Source: a virus. From it: a DNA stretch of 40,431 bases. The stretch is taken from IMG/VR virus record IMGVR_UViG_3300010883_000101, positions 1 to 40,431 of that record. One strand, written 5' to 3'. The notes beneath the pieces were generated by a model, which was not told the origin of the DNA, searched no databases, and saw only the letters and a program-made list of their open reading frames with translations. Positions 12,001-17,621 of this stretch are shown here, one piece after another. How positions within the stretch are numbered: position 1 is the first letter of the stretch; each line of letters starts with the position of its first letter. A program made the translations under genes and the position numbers.

Positions 12001-12170
12001 ACCCATGCACCGGATAGATCGCTATCGTAAGATGTTCTTGTTCCAATGTATCCTTTAATTACTTCAACATTCGACTCACTGTAAAGTTGTTCTACAGTAC
12101 TTTCGAAGAAGTTTTTTACTGCATTAGTCTGCAGAACTTCCGGTAACTTTTTATAAAGTTTATCAGCCAT
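1..12170 (-). CDS. Giant virion structural protein, 3' end beyond window
   Basis: One uninterrupted minus-strand frame begins at the ATG at 12168-12170, one base after the gp6 stop, and stays open to the left edge: more than 4,050 codons with no stop. It begins MADKLYKKLPEVLQ, a start I associate with large structural proteins of marine T4-like phages. It lies in the operon position that T4 uses for gp7/gp8. Visible parts: an N-terminal globular region (residues 1-210) with an EYYWDPDGP motif; beta-rich repeats with GLGY/GSGY turns near residues 250, 580 and 2570; a YHYH-like domain near 1655-1855; long Asn/Thr/Ser/Val-rich stretches from about 2600 to 3500; a Pro/Gly-rich linker near 3700; and a beta-rich region with two Cys after it. 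Likely part of the baseplate periphery or a fibre. The role is inferred from position and composition. Confidence 0.85.
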   Translation of the reverse strand, partial: MADKLYKKLPEVLQTNAVKNFFESTVEQLYSESNVEVIKGYIGTRTSYDSDLSGAWVPHLNSVRDEYSLSPVVNTINSNSGVSENFVFYDEFVSVLNDYGVNTTDQNLTFSEDFTTFIPPLDVDKLINFQEYYWDPDGPNAISIVGSVTNAIDVSIDVIGKTTFTPAGGKQFKNGMVIKFTGEYVVPASYVGTEYIVEGVGESISLVPKDDNFNTRFATAEFGQWDGTAFSLSNTSVVHSASSVTSVTVLTPGLGYINPTVTVANVTGNYSNIATATATANAQGSITAVTATNTGTTHSYTGQIGLTISDTAVAPSIVEATTFPSGQDEVSTKIVTLSALTNVKAGQHVTFSTGTATVSSISNNGVATHDFASDSFTRTPGEYRGVTISTTGSGTGATFDVIIDSGIATVNSISGANTNRVAGTYSNVSPQVVEDVLTTSEIEASVNGTIIGAFNSSTVSYGVRDIVTHNSYYYRMLRSDYSSSNADWPVRPVSDVKSTSYWQLVPHVIPSSGTGATFDIVINGSGTATGVTANVTGNNYNVSERVNIDITSLGGTAEQSGDLTFNVATLTGNVTNVTVNTPGSGYAASDTITIADTVLGGSLANVLTFDVVTVSDSITLADSITLSNADLTTSFVGAGFSARINTDSYSFTQDADGDVAVTITNSQAISGINPNDATDYYLTGGVYSFDKDTDGDDIGDSVWGGTLSQKTKDYTTLARGSANKNVWSRVNFWYHKNNYLDAGSPLPVKTKRASRPIFEFNKDIELINHGTKSRGTVLLSAGTNLISDLNGQSSNVFIDGSAITSGTTIVFPAETITKSQYVYQITVDTGNSIIAITPLPDPIDSTKNFTFADGDTIAIKTGSLGIGKEYYYSIAEGLVLAQEKITTNQAPLFKLYDDKKNYLGDTVLYPQSTFTGNKVFGLTESASITKDKEYKLPLEYKAFANSSEISFTNFIDTTPVSYTPFGSSNTSNIIGNYYYKLLKTDNEYHTNFINSNAKSTQRIVTRYNYTQTDVDAFVDEFNTGCVVDVDINNATGYNLQVLVNGLTRTDFAYSNSKIKFNNFTKLNAKDIIDISAFSSIGKTPSITSKSNFALPLSWEKNPFNKGITTIAEPEFLPHFKELLENQTNFVGDALNVNNFTNTAQESKHGTKLVKSNDDLMLSAFLLDDQPHNLVHALRFVSGEYTRYKRRLKSEISKHFNVVNFNNYTTEKLLETILRTIISYSSGKNVFTQTYILPFGDNYTTENITVNDIAQKVYTFVKNIDVTTLENSMLVYNVNGAVNTLLNVDTDYTITSTTPITITLTESYAPKAGDTIVAKFYNENRDSAQCPPTPSAMGMYPLYQPAIVTDTSFTTAKKVLIGHDGSKTPVWGDQRDNVLLEFENRIYNAAKKELRNANSHPILNIFNIRPGAFRNNVSQRDYTDLLNTDFSQWATENKVDHVVNEFFKEADEFSYNYRGTTSTPGYWKGWFEYYYDTTRPHTHPWEMLGFVDKPLWWDTTYGTTYTLSNTTMWYDLERGIIKSGQRENYIDKSYKISNPYRRLGLSNYLPINSSGTLLSPNDITTTGTTTKTITYSNVTADSSIGFLTTSFLLTDGLNVSFDSSNVYVRGSNIPNYVTTAINTNANEYPVVQQNNDYAIPRITLSTQTASPSQMGTSATAVLINGLPLYSPQDSTSYASQDVWHYNTGYATASDRASGIIAKTDVNGLVHTSVPTVTMATSDIWGTTNQHSGIIGWAFDGLPIYGPYGYTSYESNGNIADSTLTNIKSAFELRSGSRETGPGGAFTGQYAEDYTYNSGLNGAPGYTGSSGVGGLAKYNMRYGKTPESSSTPIYFYVATMDSHGHGMFPYAVGGGANATAYHPSATYGNMFFVSSPDSINSGASNGYRNASATAAITSTSAITTTADSLLTNNQWKFGDGAPVENAWKHSEQYPYAIVEALLLNRPGYFATVFANPLNITTTPANKQLPVSLLTRKSWDFTSSTDFVIHGEPNLETNTIKTAIGYTQFIKSWLNYQGVDITENFSKPLRSINTKLGHRFGGFIDKDTMILSLDQYSTTGTASNLILPDNNIDVIVHNSPYKSRNFYSGAVIEKTATGYKVKGYDTNLGYFNILESDTTGKREKVYVGGEPAGFTKWKSGTAYDRNTIVRYNNKFYQAKGPVLSSATFVNEVWDRLPTLPMVNAASATYYQQTTGTIVRVDYGYEYASIEALYDFVISLGRYNAQQGFDFGDFDKTINRANDWQFAGESLLFWTTGSWSVGNTLELSPAASGISFKPALGYVAELKKVNNNQFTILDREGKSINPAECLINRVGTTFEIIPPVGQEIYGLLLHTRETEHAMVIDNVTDFADTIFDSALNHKQERLKIKASRSANWDGRFLTEGFIINGSELIPNLDNLAQTMGRYYELGFIPVDKQVYTKSRELFGYTERDYLNELDINDDQQFDFYKGMIQSKGSTASLSRIGRSNAIVQGTMDIYDEWALRIGDFGDVLNEQSVELKIEKKDIVQDPQLITLDFPQDTTGYVQKIDILVPKHQYFNIPEVSISMPAGSPAKQAKAITSLNSSGELSTITVTDGGSGYSYNASIRLNLLAGNLYVANTSTILTSVDATSSNAITSVQHFSGNSSVNASYSGSANITNLGSLTITDNITSATATLNLGSITDVANVVTSINENASINTTITAHLISNEISNSNPANTFTVYKSIRITGSDFTLTDNNSNVTLSNLNLTYGNFQPQQRFAIPVANNTIKANVTVTVGGTSTTAYDFDVGDRWQINSPSFISGNVTQVYTLNSGTVNSSTTMLAENIVTTNGKYSFVDVYVNGNKLTNDSSLYTANSTTVSFIDVGKLPGGNIEAGANIYVVEHATVDLQDSVQTDIPGKSVAIKVATNDAIAIKLGQKRIYDITPDAKDDEVILIDIDDTARFLKKPSGVREHNLWPTTANVDYTGITDSKYTPIPNAGYVNRANVDYQAFGLSDLPVLFSDSVRFKPQANDFVHVGRSENRDWNVYKLEKANASISFVEQTDNAVTSYLYTDYSLFNYVDSNQLQENDLSRYLDYNIAIKHADLSTNHVIWTNEQVVNKKAITISDWGGVAMIEANVTSIGPSAGAVKDIANVTPAPTRTVFGQANVLTGGDVQIKTLTRNLINGDTVQFMSQSVIEHAYTLSGDAYVTDSQTSLLDNTSLSARTLNFSANDDLIYYQVQVAGANIDLRGLENTAIAGDPTTTFINGANIVLPATSLTSSAQSVEFKRVNTGKIKLSTSNINQHSANVTLAENLKVRLNTSNVSYANVITAISNVDSANNTITVDADFTNDDGNIVVLGSSGWNITSFTVLEDIPLHGQSHTIANLTSTGFTVNQANVIANVSSSELQVTTFGKTKVEVTGHGLYSGEMVQVIANAYSGYYFVENASANTFVINTPYIASMPITGNVITKGITITTDAAHGITDGYAFGGKRVAVHMAEPRVYNQVYSVSSVTSGASNTIVINNAFAYATVANTMTEAVVTTIDHNKVTLNNATINVDNLNSEEAVVESFNRQQNIRRGFTVSSQFTLNFPMLKNMTNFSLNATGSHVGPYVSNHQLKSDPAITKNLQIAGQFTIPVKKISAQGFIKGAIINTIKATIKPTTPTSAVVPQQIAGVTAGLPISKQMMQQIYNGIGSFGGIGGGIGIGALGGVLAGPQNFGPIAGSGAGFTIPTILPGYIPGTGQTQQTPPPPSGGNTGAPIIDPTKAVAGLAPKNCGPTNCPPVPAAGGGTQTPGGSGGSTGPTCYTASAFSGGGWASINGIGHGDRRWGSKWSGYYSLAGKSGGAHTLNEAGLLGAVTYSDNGSRQSFTGTVTFVNNGTWYLHAMQYGRGRYNTSYVNISGATSGNGQVVGAWRRKNENFVNFRAGNVQAFTVTAGQTVTFSGQSQGGGNYWHGIAMHLSARADSFNKCDNGLVTNTGGSAGTTGNTPVDTTTTHREYVIQSATTVRLDDTWYFEVPGNGPAQLIFDMYSGADGLEVYQGTTKGAENTLLSSTKSGNVYPASPMDKTDLISGSTHSSYTHNANNLTGFQMSGPTATGLG
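6605..7205 (-). other. YHYH-like domain inside the giant structural protein
   Basis: About residues 1655-1855 carry the hallmarks of the YHYH domain family: INGLPLYSP at the start, then GIIGWAFDGLPIYGPYGY near residue 1730, and near 1831-1853 the segment YFYVATMDSHGHGMFPYAVG, whose FPY-x-(I/V)G ending matches the family. His residues of the SHGHG motif could bind metal. The function of YHYH domains is poorly known. I assign it by remembered consensus, not by a search. Confidence 0.7.
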
Positions 12171-12171
12171 T

Positions 12172-15100
12172 TTAGATATCAGTCCTTAGTGTTTGAGAAG
12201 TTAGTTTTTCTACAATTTCAATGTCAGTTACAGTAGCAGTATTAATAAACAGTTCGTCTGGATCTGCTTTAATCTGGAATAAGTCGCCAAATGTTCCTGC
12301 ACTGGTATTAGGTAATATTACAATACTACCAATGTTACTACCTAACTGCTGATGTACATATGAGCTAAGTTCTGTGAAATAAAATGTTTCACCAAATTCC
12401 CAATTGTCTACATCAAAGTATTTGTTAAACGCATTTATAATCTGTGTTTTAATTTCGTTGTTTGTTAGAGTGCTACCGTTAAGTTTTACAACTCTAAATT
12501 TTGCCTGGCTTGTTGCTTCAGCGTCGTTTCCAAATAATCTTTTAAACTTTGCACTTCGATAAACAATAGTATCACTTGCACTCTTAAATGATTCAAGACT
12601 GTTAAATTCGGTTGCTAATTGGTTTGCTGTTGGTGACAGCGGATATGCTGTACCTGGTACATTAATATATTTTTGTACTTCAGTATAATATGTGTTAGTT
12701 AATACTAAAATTTCAACCACATTACTAATACTTGGATCAATTCTAATATCGTTAGGTGCTTTATGATTCCACTTAATTACACATGGTTGTGGTGCAACTC
12801 CTCTTGTATCCTGAGTTGCTCCTCTTCCTTTTCTAACAATGTAATCAGCTGATGCATCAACAAGTGTAACTGTTTGCGTATCTGTACTACTTGCAGTTAA
12901 GCAATAAACTTTTTCATCAGCAACAACATATACTTTAATACCGCTGTAGTTTGATGTTACGTTTTCTAATGTTTGTGCAATAGCATAAGTATCAACTAAA
13001 ATAAAGTCTACTGTATTCCATGCAACAATGTCATTCCAACTTTTTGGAGATATATTAGTTCCTAATTGCTGAATTCCTAATTCAGTTCTATAATCAAGTA
13101 TCACACCACTTACTGGCCTATCATATTTGTAACCATCAAAGTCTGTGTAGTATTCAAAAATTACAAAGTCTGCTGTATCGGCAAACTCGTTAAACTGTAA
13201 TGGTCTATCTGGTACTTGGTCGTTATTGCTGTCTATTGGAATAACTTTAACTTTTCTTGGATCGGTAAATCCATCGTTATATTTAAAACTATCTACGACT
13301 TCCCAAACTATATCTTTTTCTAATCTGGCTCTGTCTTTTTTATACTCAACTAAAATTCTATCTACTGATAGTCCTGCAAGGTCACGAGCATATAAGTAAT
13401 TGTTGTCTTCGAGATTGGTATACGTTAATGTACCTGTTTGTGCTGTTGAATTAGCATTGCTTAATACAATGGCTCCGTTTGCAGTTGCGTTTGCAGTTGA
13501 GCCGTCTGCACTATATGTAAATATTGATGCATTACCGTGATACATTTCTACAGTATTTGTATTAGCATTTAAGGCCTTGTATGTAATGTTTCCGTTATTA
13601 TCAAAAATGTTAAATCCAAAGGTAGTGCTATCAAAGTTAAAACTAAAGTTGTAAGGTATAAAAGATATTCTTCCATCATTGTTAGAAATTCTAACATTAC
13701 TTGTACTTGCATCACCATCATTAAAATAAGTGTTAAGAGTTACATTTGCTGAATTAACAAATCTATTTTTAACAAGTATGTTTGCAGGTGTATGGTTGTC
13801 TGTGATGCCATCGTTTCTCATCAAGCCAAATGTACTTTTCCATTTAACTCCTACGTCATACCATTTTTGATCTCGTGTTCTTAAAGGTATCTGGGATATC
13901 ACTCCCATTGGGTCATGGAATGCACCAGTTTCAACACTTTGCCATGCATCAGCAATACCGTCTGTATTAGTATCTGCCCATGTAAATTGTTCTGTTACGC
14001 CTGGCTTATTATTTAATGTTGTAATACTGATTGTATCTTGTACTGCCTGAGTAGTGTAATCAACTACTTTACTACTTTTAATATTATAGAATTTTAAATC
14101 TGCTTTACTTTGTATAACGTACTCAAGGCCTCTAACAGTAGTAGAATATTTCCAACTAATATTATCAACAGGTGAGTATTTCATTAACAATAACCAACTG
14201 GCGTCATTGCTTAAACCAGCACCTGCTCTTGCATGAATTATTTCAAAGTTACCAGTTGCCTGTAAATTCTCATTGGCAATAATATAGTATCCATCGAGCT
14301 GAACATCATATCCAACACCGAATGTTTTTTTGCTGTTAATAGCATCTTGTATTGCTAAACTCTCAGATGCTGTAAATGATTTTCTGAGCCCAACAATAAC
14401 TTCTACTGCTTTCCAACCGTCATCTATTTTTTCACTAAGTGTAAACGGTCCAACTGATGTACTTAATCCGCTTGATAAAGCACCATTGGCGGCAACACTT
14501 ACAATTCTTACCCATTTATATTGTGACTTGTCTGTTGATTTAACAAACTTAATAAAGTTATTTTCTTGGAATACTCTTGTTCTTTCAGTGTTGTTTTTTA
14601 ACACTACTGTAGTACCATCTAATGTACTAAATGTTTCAGTGATATATCCAGTTGTTGACTGAGATTCTACTGGAAGTGTTTTCCAAATAGCATTTAAATC
14701 TTGTGTTTCAAACTTTGACGGTACATAGTTAGCCCATATACGTCTCATTTCGTCATACACAAAGTTATTCATTGCAGGCTGTTTTAAGTATAATGGTAAT
14801 ACATTTGTTACTACATCAGCCGCTGTGTTATTTTGATCAATTACAATGTTGTATGCAAGGTTAGATATTTCTTTTGTTAAGAATCCGTCTTCAGCATACG
14901 TTTCAACACTTTGGAATGTACTTGTAGGGTCGTTAATATCAATAAACCTACTATGCCCAGCATGTGTTCTATTAGTTGCTTTTAATTTTCTAACGTTACT
15001 GCTTTGACTCTGAGGGAATACGTTGTAGTCCTGAGCCGACACCATTCTATTTTGCGTGTAAAACGTTTGCGGTGCTCTTGTTTTAATATTTTGTAATGTT

Positions 15101-16335
15101 TCGCTTGGCAAACTGTTACTAACTGATGACTGTAAAGAAAACGTCAATGTTAAACTATAGTTTTCGCCGGCGGCATTTGTATACGGCAATGAGATTGAAG
15201 CATTTTGAATATTAGCTGGCTTGATCGAATATCTTTCGTTATCACTTTGTCTGTGCCATATTCTAAACACACCGTTTGGTATATTACCAAAGTTACCGTC
15301 TGGGAATTTTATTCTAATTCCTTCGTTGTTTAAGTTTTCAACAGCATATAAATTTCTTGTACCTAAATTTTGACTGTTGTAGTTTAATGTTTGTCCTACT
15401 GTGTTAGGAATCTTAGTCCACTGATTTAGTACTGTACCTTGGGTAGTAACTTCTTGTACAAAAACATCAGTTTCATTAATATTAGGTAGTGGAATATCTT
15501 GTATTCTACTTTCAGCAGGTGAAGTATAATCTGCATCTGTAAATGATAGTTCACCTTGTTTGAACAACATGAAGAATCCAGTATCAGCACTTGAAAATCC
15601 TAAACCATCATTTCTGTAAAACATACCAAATGGGTTAATTGGATTTGGCGTTTCTTCAAAGAAAAATTTGTTATCAGTGAAGTTACCGTTACATACTTGG
15701 AACGTTTTTCTTCCTGTAGTTGTTTGTCCAGCAAAGTTATAACTTATTGGGGAACCAATAGTGGTATTAATATTATATTTTTCAGTATTAATGCCGCCTA
15801 CTTTGCCTGTCTTAACTGGTGCAGTAAATCTATTTGTTCCTGCAAATGCACTATTAATAATTGTAACAAATTGTTCAAAACTATCAGGATTATTTGCATC
15901 GTCCCAAAATACTTTAGTATTCTGTAAAGACAAATTTTGACTGTCTATTAACGGTTCAGTAGTTTGTACTGATGTTAATTTAACCAGCCCACTTGCTGTA
16001 ATATTTCTACGTGGATTATATCCAAGCATTCTTGCAAGTTTAAATACTGAGTCTCTTCTTTCAGCAGTTTCTAAAAAGTTTTCTCTGCTGTTAAGATCCA
16101 TTCTAAATGCAAGTGATGTAGACAGATATGCAAGTAATTCAATAATTGCAACAAATTCTGAACTTTCAATAAAGTCATTAAAATTTTCTGGGTAGTTAAT
16201 TCTTACATAATCAACCATTGCTTTACGCATACTATTAAAGTCGTATGCTTGGAAGTTTATTTTACTAAATGCCTTGTAGGCAACTTTCCAGTCTTCCGCC
16301 GCAAATAAATTATTCTGTCTTTCTACAATTGCCAT
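12172..16335 (-). CDS. 6: Baseplate wedge protein gp6 (baseplate J-like), enlarged
   Basis: A 1,387-residue protein. The N-terminus has the gp6 signature: an acidic/aromatic lead, then ELLAYLSTSLAFRMDLNSRE, FLETAERRDS and LARMLGYNPRRN at about residues 60-115. In T4, gp6 dimers form the inner ring of the baseplate wedges and bind gp25 and gp53. T4 gp6 has 660 residues, so this protein is about twice as long; the extra length is beta-rich, Asn/Thr-rich sequence in the middle, while the last 200 residues (TYYTEVQKYINVPGTAYPLS and following) again look gp6-like. It starts two bases after the gp25 stop and ends one base before the giant structural gene, so the three genes form one operon. High confidence in family, lower in the role of the insert. 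Confidence 0.9.
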   Translation of the reverse strand: MAIVERQNNLFAAEDWKVAYKAFSKINFQAYDFNSMRKAMVDYVRINYPENFNDFIESSEFVAIIELLAYLSTSLAFRMDLNSRENFLETAERRDSVFKLARMLGYNPRRNITASGLVKLTSVQTTEPLIDSQNLSLQNTKVFWDDANNPDSFEQFVTIINSAFAGTNRFTAPVKTGKVGGINTEKYNINTTIGSPISYNFAGQTTTGRKTFQVCNGNFTDNKFFFEETPNPINPFGMFYRNDGLGFSSADTGFFMLFKQGELSFTDADYTSPAESRIQDIPLPNINETDVFVQEVTTQGTVLNQWTKIPNTVGQTLNYNSQNLGTRNLYAVENLNNEGIRIKFPDGNFGNIPNGVFRIWHRQSDNERYSIKPANIQNASISLPYTNAAGENYSLTLTFSLQSSVSNSLPSETLQNIKTRAPQTFYTQNRMVSAQDYNVFPQSQSSNVRKLKATNRTHAGHSRFIDINDPTSTFQSVETYAEDGFLTKEISNLAYNIVIDQNNTAADVVTNVLPLYLKQPAMNNFVYDEMRRIWANYVPSKFETQDLNAIWKTLPVESQSTTGYITETFSTLDGTTVVLKNNTERTRVFQENNFIKFVKSTDKSQYKWVRIVSVAANGALSSGLSTSVGPFTLSEKIDDGWKAVEVIVGLRKSFTASESLAIQDAINSKKTFGVGYDVQLDGYYIIANENLQATGNFEIIHARAGAGLSNDASWLLLMKYSPVDNISWKYSTTVRGLEYVIQSKADLKFYNIKSSKVVDYTTQAVQDTISITTLNNKPGVTEQFTWADTNTDGIADAWQSVETGAFHDPMGVISQIPLRTRDQKWYDVGVKWKSTFGLMRNDGITDNHTPANILVKNRFVNSANVTLNTYFNDGDASTSNVRISNNDGRISFIPYNFSFNFDSTTFGFNIFDNNGNITYKALNANTNTVEMYHGNASIFTYSADGSTANATANGAIVLSNANSTAQTGTLTYTNLEDNNYLYARDLAGLSVDRILVEYKKDRARLEKDIVWEVVDSFKYNDGFTDPRKVKVIPIDSNNDQVPDRPLQFNEFADTADFVIFEYYTDFDGYKYDRPVSGVILDYRTELGIQQLGTNISPKSWNDIVAWNTVDFILVDTYAIAQTLENVTSNYSGIKVYVVADEKVYCLTASSTDTQTVTLVDASADYIVRKGRGATQDTRGVAPQPCVIKWNHKAPNDIRIDPSISNVVEILVLTNTYYTEVQKYINVPGTAYPLSPTANQLATEFNSLESFKSASDTIVYRSAKFKRLFGNDAEATSQAKFRVVKLNGSTLTNNEIKTQIINAFNKYFDVDNWEFGETFYFTELSSYVHQQLGSNIGSIVILPNTSAGTFGDLFQIKADPDELFINTATVTDIEIVEKLTSQTLRTDI

Positions 16336-16337
16336 CT

Positions 16338-16706
16338 CTAAATCGCCTCGTTATATTCTTGGAAGTCTAAGTACAGTACTTCTGCACTATTGAGCATGAT
16401 GTATCTTAAGTCAATTTCTGCTCTTATTGAATGATCGCCTTTAAATATGTTTATGTTGTTAACTGCTATTCTCGGATCGCGGTTACATATTCGTTCTAAG
16501 TCTTCTCTTACCATTTCCTCTAATTGAGGAGTGTCTTGTTCCATCAGTAAATCCCAAACTATACAACCAAATGTTGGTCGCATAACTCGTTCACCTTTTT
16601 TGGTGTAAATTTCGTTTAAAAGGTCACGTTTAACTAATTCGGAATCAACCAGAGTGTACGGTGCTGATACCTTGTCTACTGTGCTCATTCCTTTAAATTG
16701 TGCCAT
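16338..16706 (-). CDS. 25: Baseplate wedge protein gp25
   Basis: A 122-residue protein of the gp25 family, a conserved wedge component of contractile tails that joins gp6 and gp53 near the sheath. Visible signatures are FKGMSTVDK at the start, SELVKRDLLNEIYTKKGER around residues 20-40 and MRPTFGC following it. An in-frame ATG 21 bases further up exists, but the ATG at 16704-16706 is preferred because the upstream extension would contain a late-promoter element (16712-16719) and family members start with a short lead before FKGMS. First gene of the gp25-gp6-giant operon. With the promoter element five bases before the ATG, the mRNA is predicted to be leaderless; no Shine-Dalgarno sequence is visible. 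Confidence 0.9.
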   Translation of the reverse strand: MAQFKGMSTVDKVSAPYTLVDSELVKRDLLNEIYTKKGERVMRPTFGCIVWDLLMEQDTPQLEEMVREDLERICNRDPRIAVNNINIFKGDHSIRAEIDLRYIMLNSAEVLYLDFQEYNEAI

Positions 16707-16711
16707 ACAAG

Positions 16712-16719
16712 TATTTATC
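16712..16719 (-). promoter_or_regulatory. T4-type late promoter element for gp25 operon
   Basis: Minus strand reads TGATAAATACTTGTATG, with GATAAATA five bases before the gp25 ATG. In T4 the late element TATAAATA covers about -13 to -6, which would put +1 on the A of the ATG. A gp55-type sigma is encoded in this window. Confidence 0.7.
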
Positions 16720-16747
16720 ATAATCATTAAAACATGTTATAATTCGC

Positions 16748-16776
16748 TTGACAAATAGACTGTTCTAATGTATACT
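16748..16776 (+). promoter_or_regulatory. Sigma70-type early promoter for hydrolase gene
   Basis: TTGACA (16748-16753), a 17-base spacer and TATACT (16771-16776). Six bases later comes the ATG at 16783, so the expected +1 coincides with the start codon and the message would be leaderless. It diverges from the gp25 late promoter only 29 bases away. Confidence 0.75.
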
Positions 16777-16782
16777 ATGGTT

Positions 16783-17388
16783 ATGAAGAATGTAATCTAC
16801 ATACATGGTGCTAATGCCAGCCCAGATAATTTTAATTATTATACAATAAAATTACCCGAGCATCGTTATATTGCACCTGAATACCACATGGAAGACGATC
16901 CGTACGACTTAGTTGAGCTGTTAAACCTAAAAAAACAAAGAGAATTTGGGAATGAGCCAGTAATTCTTATAGGACATAGTTTTGGCGGCTTGTTAGCAAG
17001 TTGGTATGCAAGTGTGTACCCTAAAAATGTAGAACACTTAGTTACTATAGCAACACCTTATCAAGGAACGCCTGTTGCAAGGGTGTTATCAATGATATTT
17101 AGAAATAAAAAAGTGTTTGAAAACACTAAACCTGGTGCGCCAGTATTAGAATTATTGCAAGAAAAGACGTTTAGTGGTCCGCACACTAATATAGTATGTA
17201 CATCAGGCTCAAACCCACTTGCAGGGTTAGGCGGAAAAGCAAATGACGGCATGGTATCAGTAGAAAGTCAAAGTTCACCACCACCTGGTTTTATAAACAC
17301 GCAAAATTCCTTTATAGAAGCCGGTCATAGCGGGGTTCTGTTAAATAACATTGTAACAGAAATGTTGAGCGAAATAATAAATTCATAA
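16783..17388 (+). CDS. Alpha/beta hydrolase (lipase/esterase-like)
   Basis: With the ATG at 16783 the protein has 201 residues. It opens with a beta strand and the oxyanion motif MKNVIYIHGAN, has the nucleophile elbow GHSFGG with Ser66, an Asp155 in NDGMVSVES, and His182 in AGHSGVL. These fit a complete Ser-Asp-His triad of lipase/PGAP1-like alpha/beta hydrolases. Substrate unknown; no signal peptide or membrane segment is seen, so the enzyme would be cytosolic or packaged in the virion. In-frame ATGs at 16768 and 16777 overlap or abut the -10 box and are less likely starts. It lies between two minus-strand baseplate operons and is expressed from its own early-type promoter, followed 11 bases later by a small gene. 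Family assignment is firm, biological role open. Confidence 0.85.
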   Translation: MKNVIYIHGANASPDNFNYYTIKLPEHRYIAPEYHMEDDPYDLVELLNLKKQREFGNEPVILIGHSFGGLLASWYASVYPKNVEHLVTIATPYQGTPVARVLSMIFRNKKVFENTKPGAPVLELLQEKTFSGPHTNIVCTSGSNPLAGLGGKANDGMVSVESQSSPPPGFINTQNSFIEAGHSGVLLNNIVTEMLSEIINS

Positions 17389-17399
17389 TCGAGGTTAAT

Positions 17400-17621
17400 A
17401 TGTCCGAAGCACTTAAAAAACAATTTACAAATGACACTCTTGAAGAAGAGCTAAGAGTCATGCTTGTTGATAAAAACAATGAATGTAATGCATTAAGGCA
17501 AAGAGTTAGTATTTTAGAGCAAACAGTTGCTGAAGAACAAGAAGCAAAATATAGAGCGTATATTAGGGTTGCTGATTTACAAAAAGAGGCTAAGTCGACC
17601 CAAGTCCACCCGACGCAATAA
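17400..17621 (+). CDS. Small coiled-coil protein of unknown function
   Basis: A 73-residue protein starting MSEALKKQF after a GAGGTT ribosome-binding sequence. Residues about 15-65 are charged with a heptad-like pattern (LEEELRVMLVDKNNECNALR and following), suggesting a coiled coil. It follows the hydrolase by 11 bases and probably shares its transcript. Its last 32 bases overlap the 3' end of the converging lysozyme-like gene. I do not recognise the family. The start codon, ribosome-binding site and operon position support a real gene. Confidence 0.65.
   Translation: MSEALKKQFTNDTLEEELRVMLVDKNNECNALRQRVSILEQTVAEEQEAKYRAYIRVADLQKEAKSTQVHPTQ

Noticed and set aside
16707-16727. Longer gp25 starting at 16727
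   Set aside because: The extension would include the late-promoter element, and family members start near MAQFKG.
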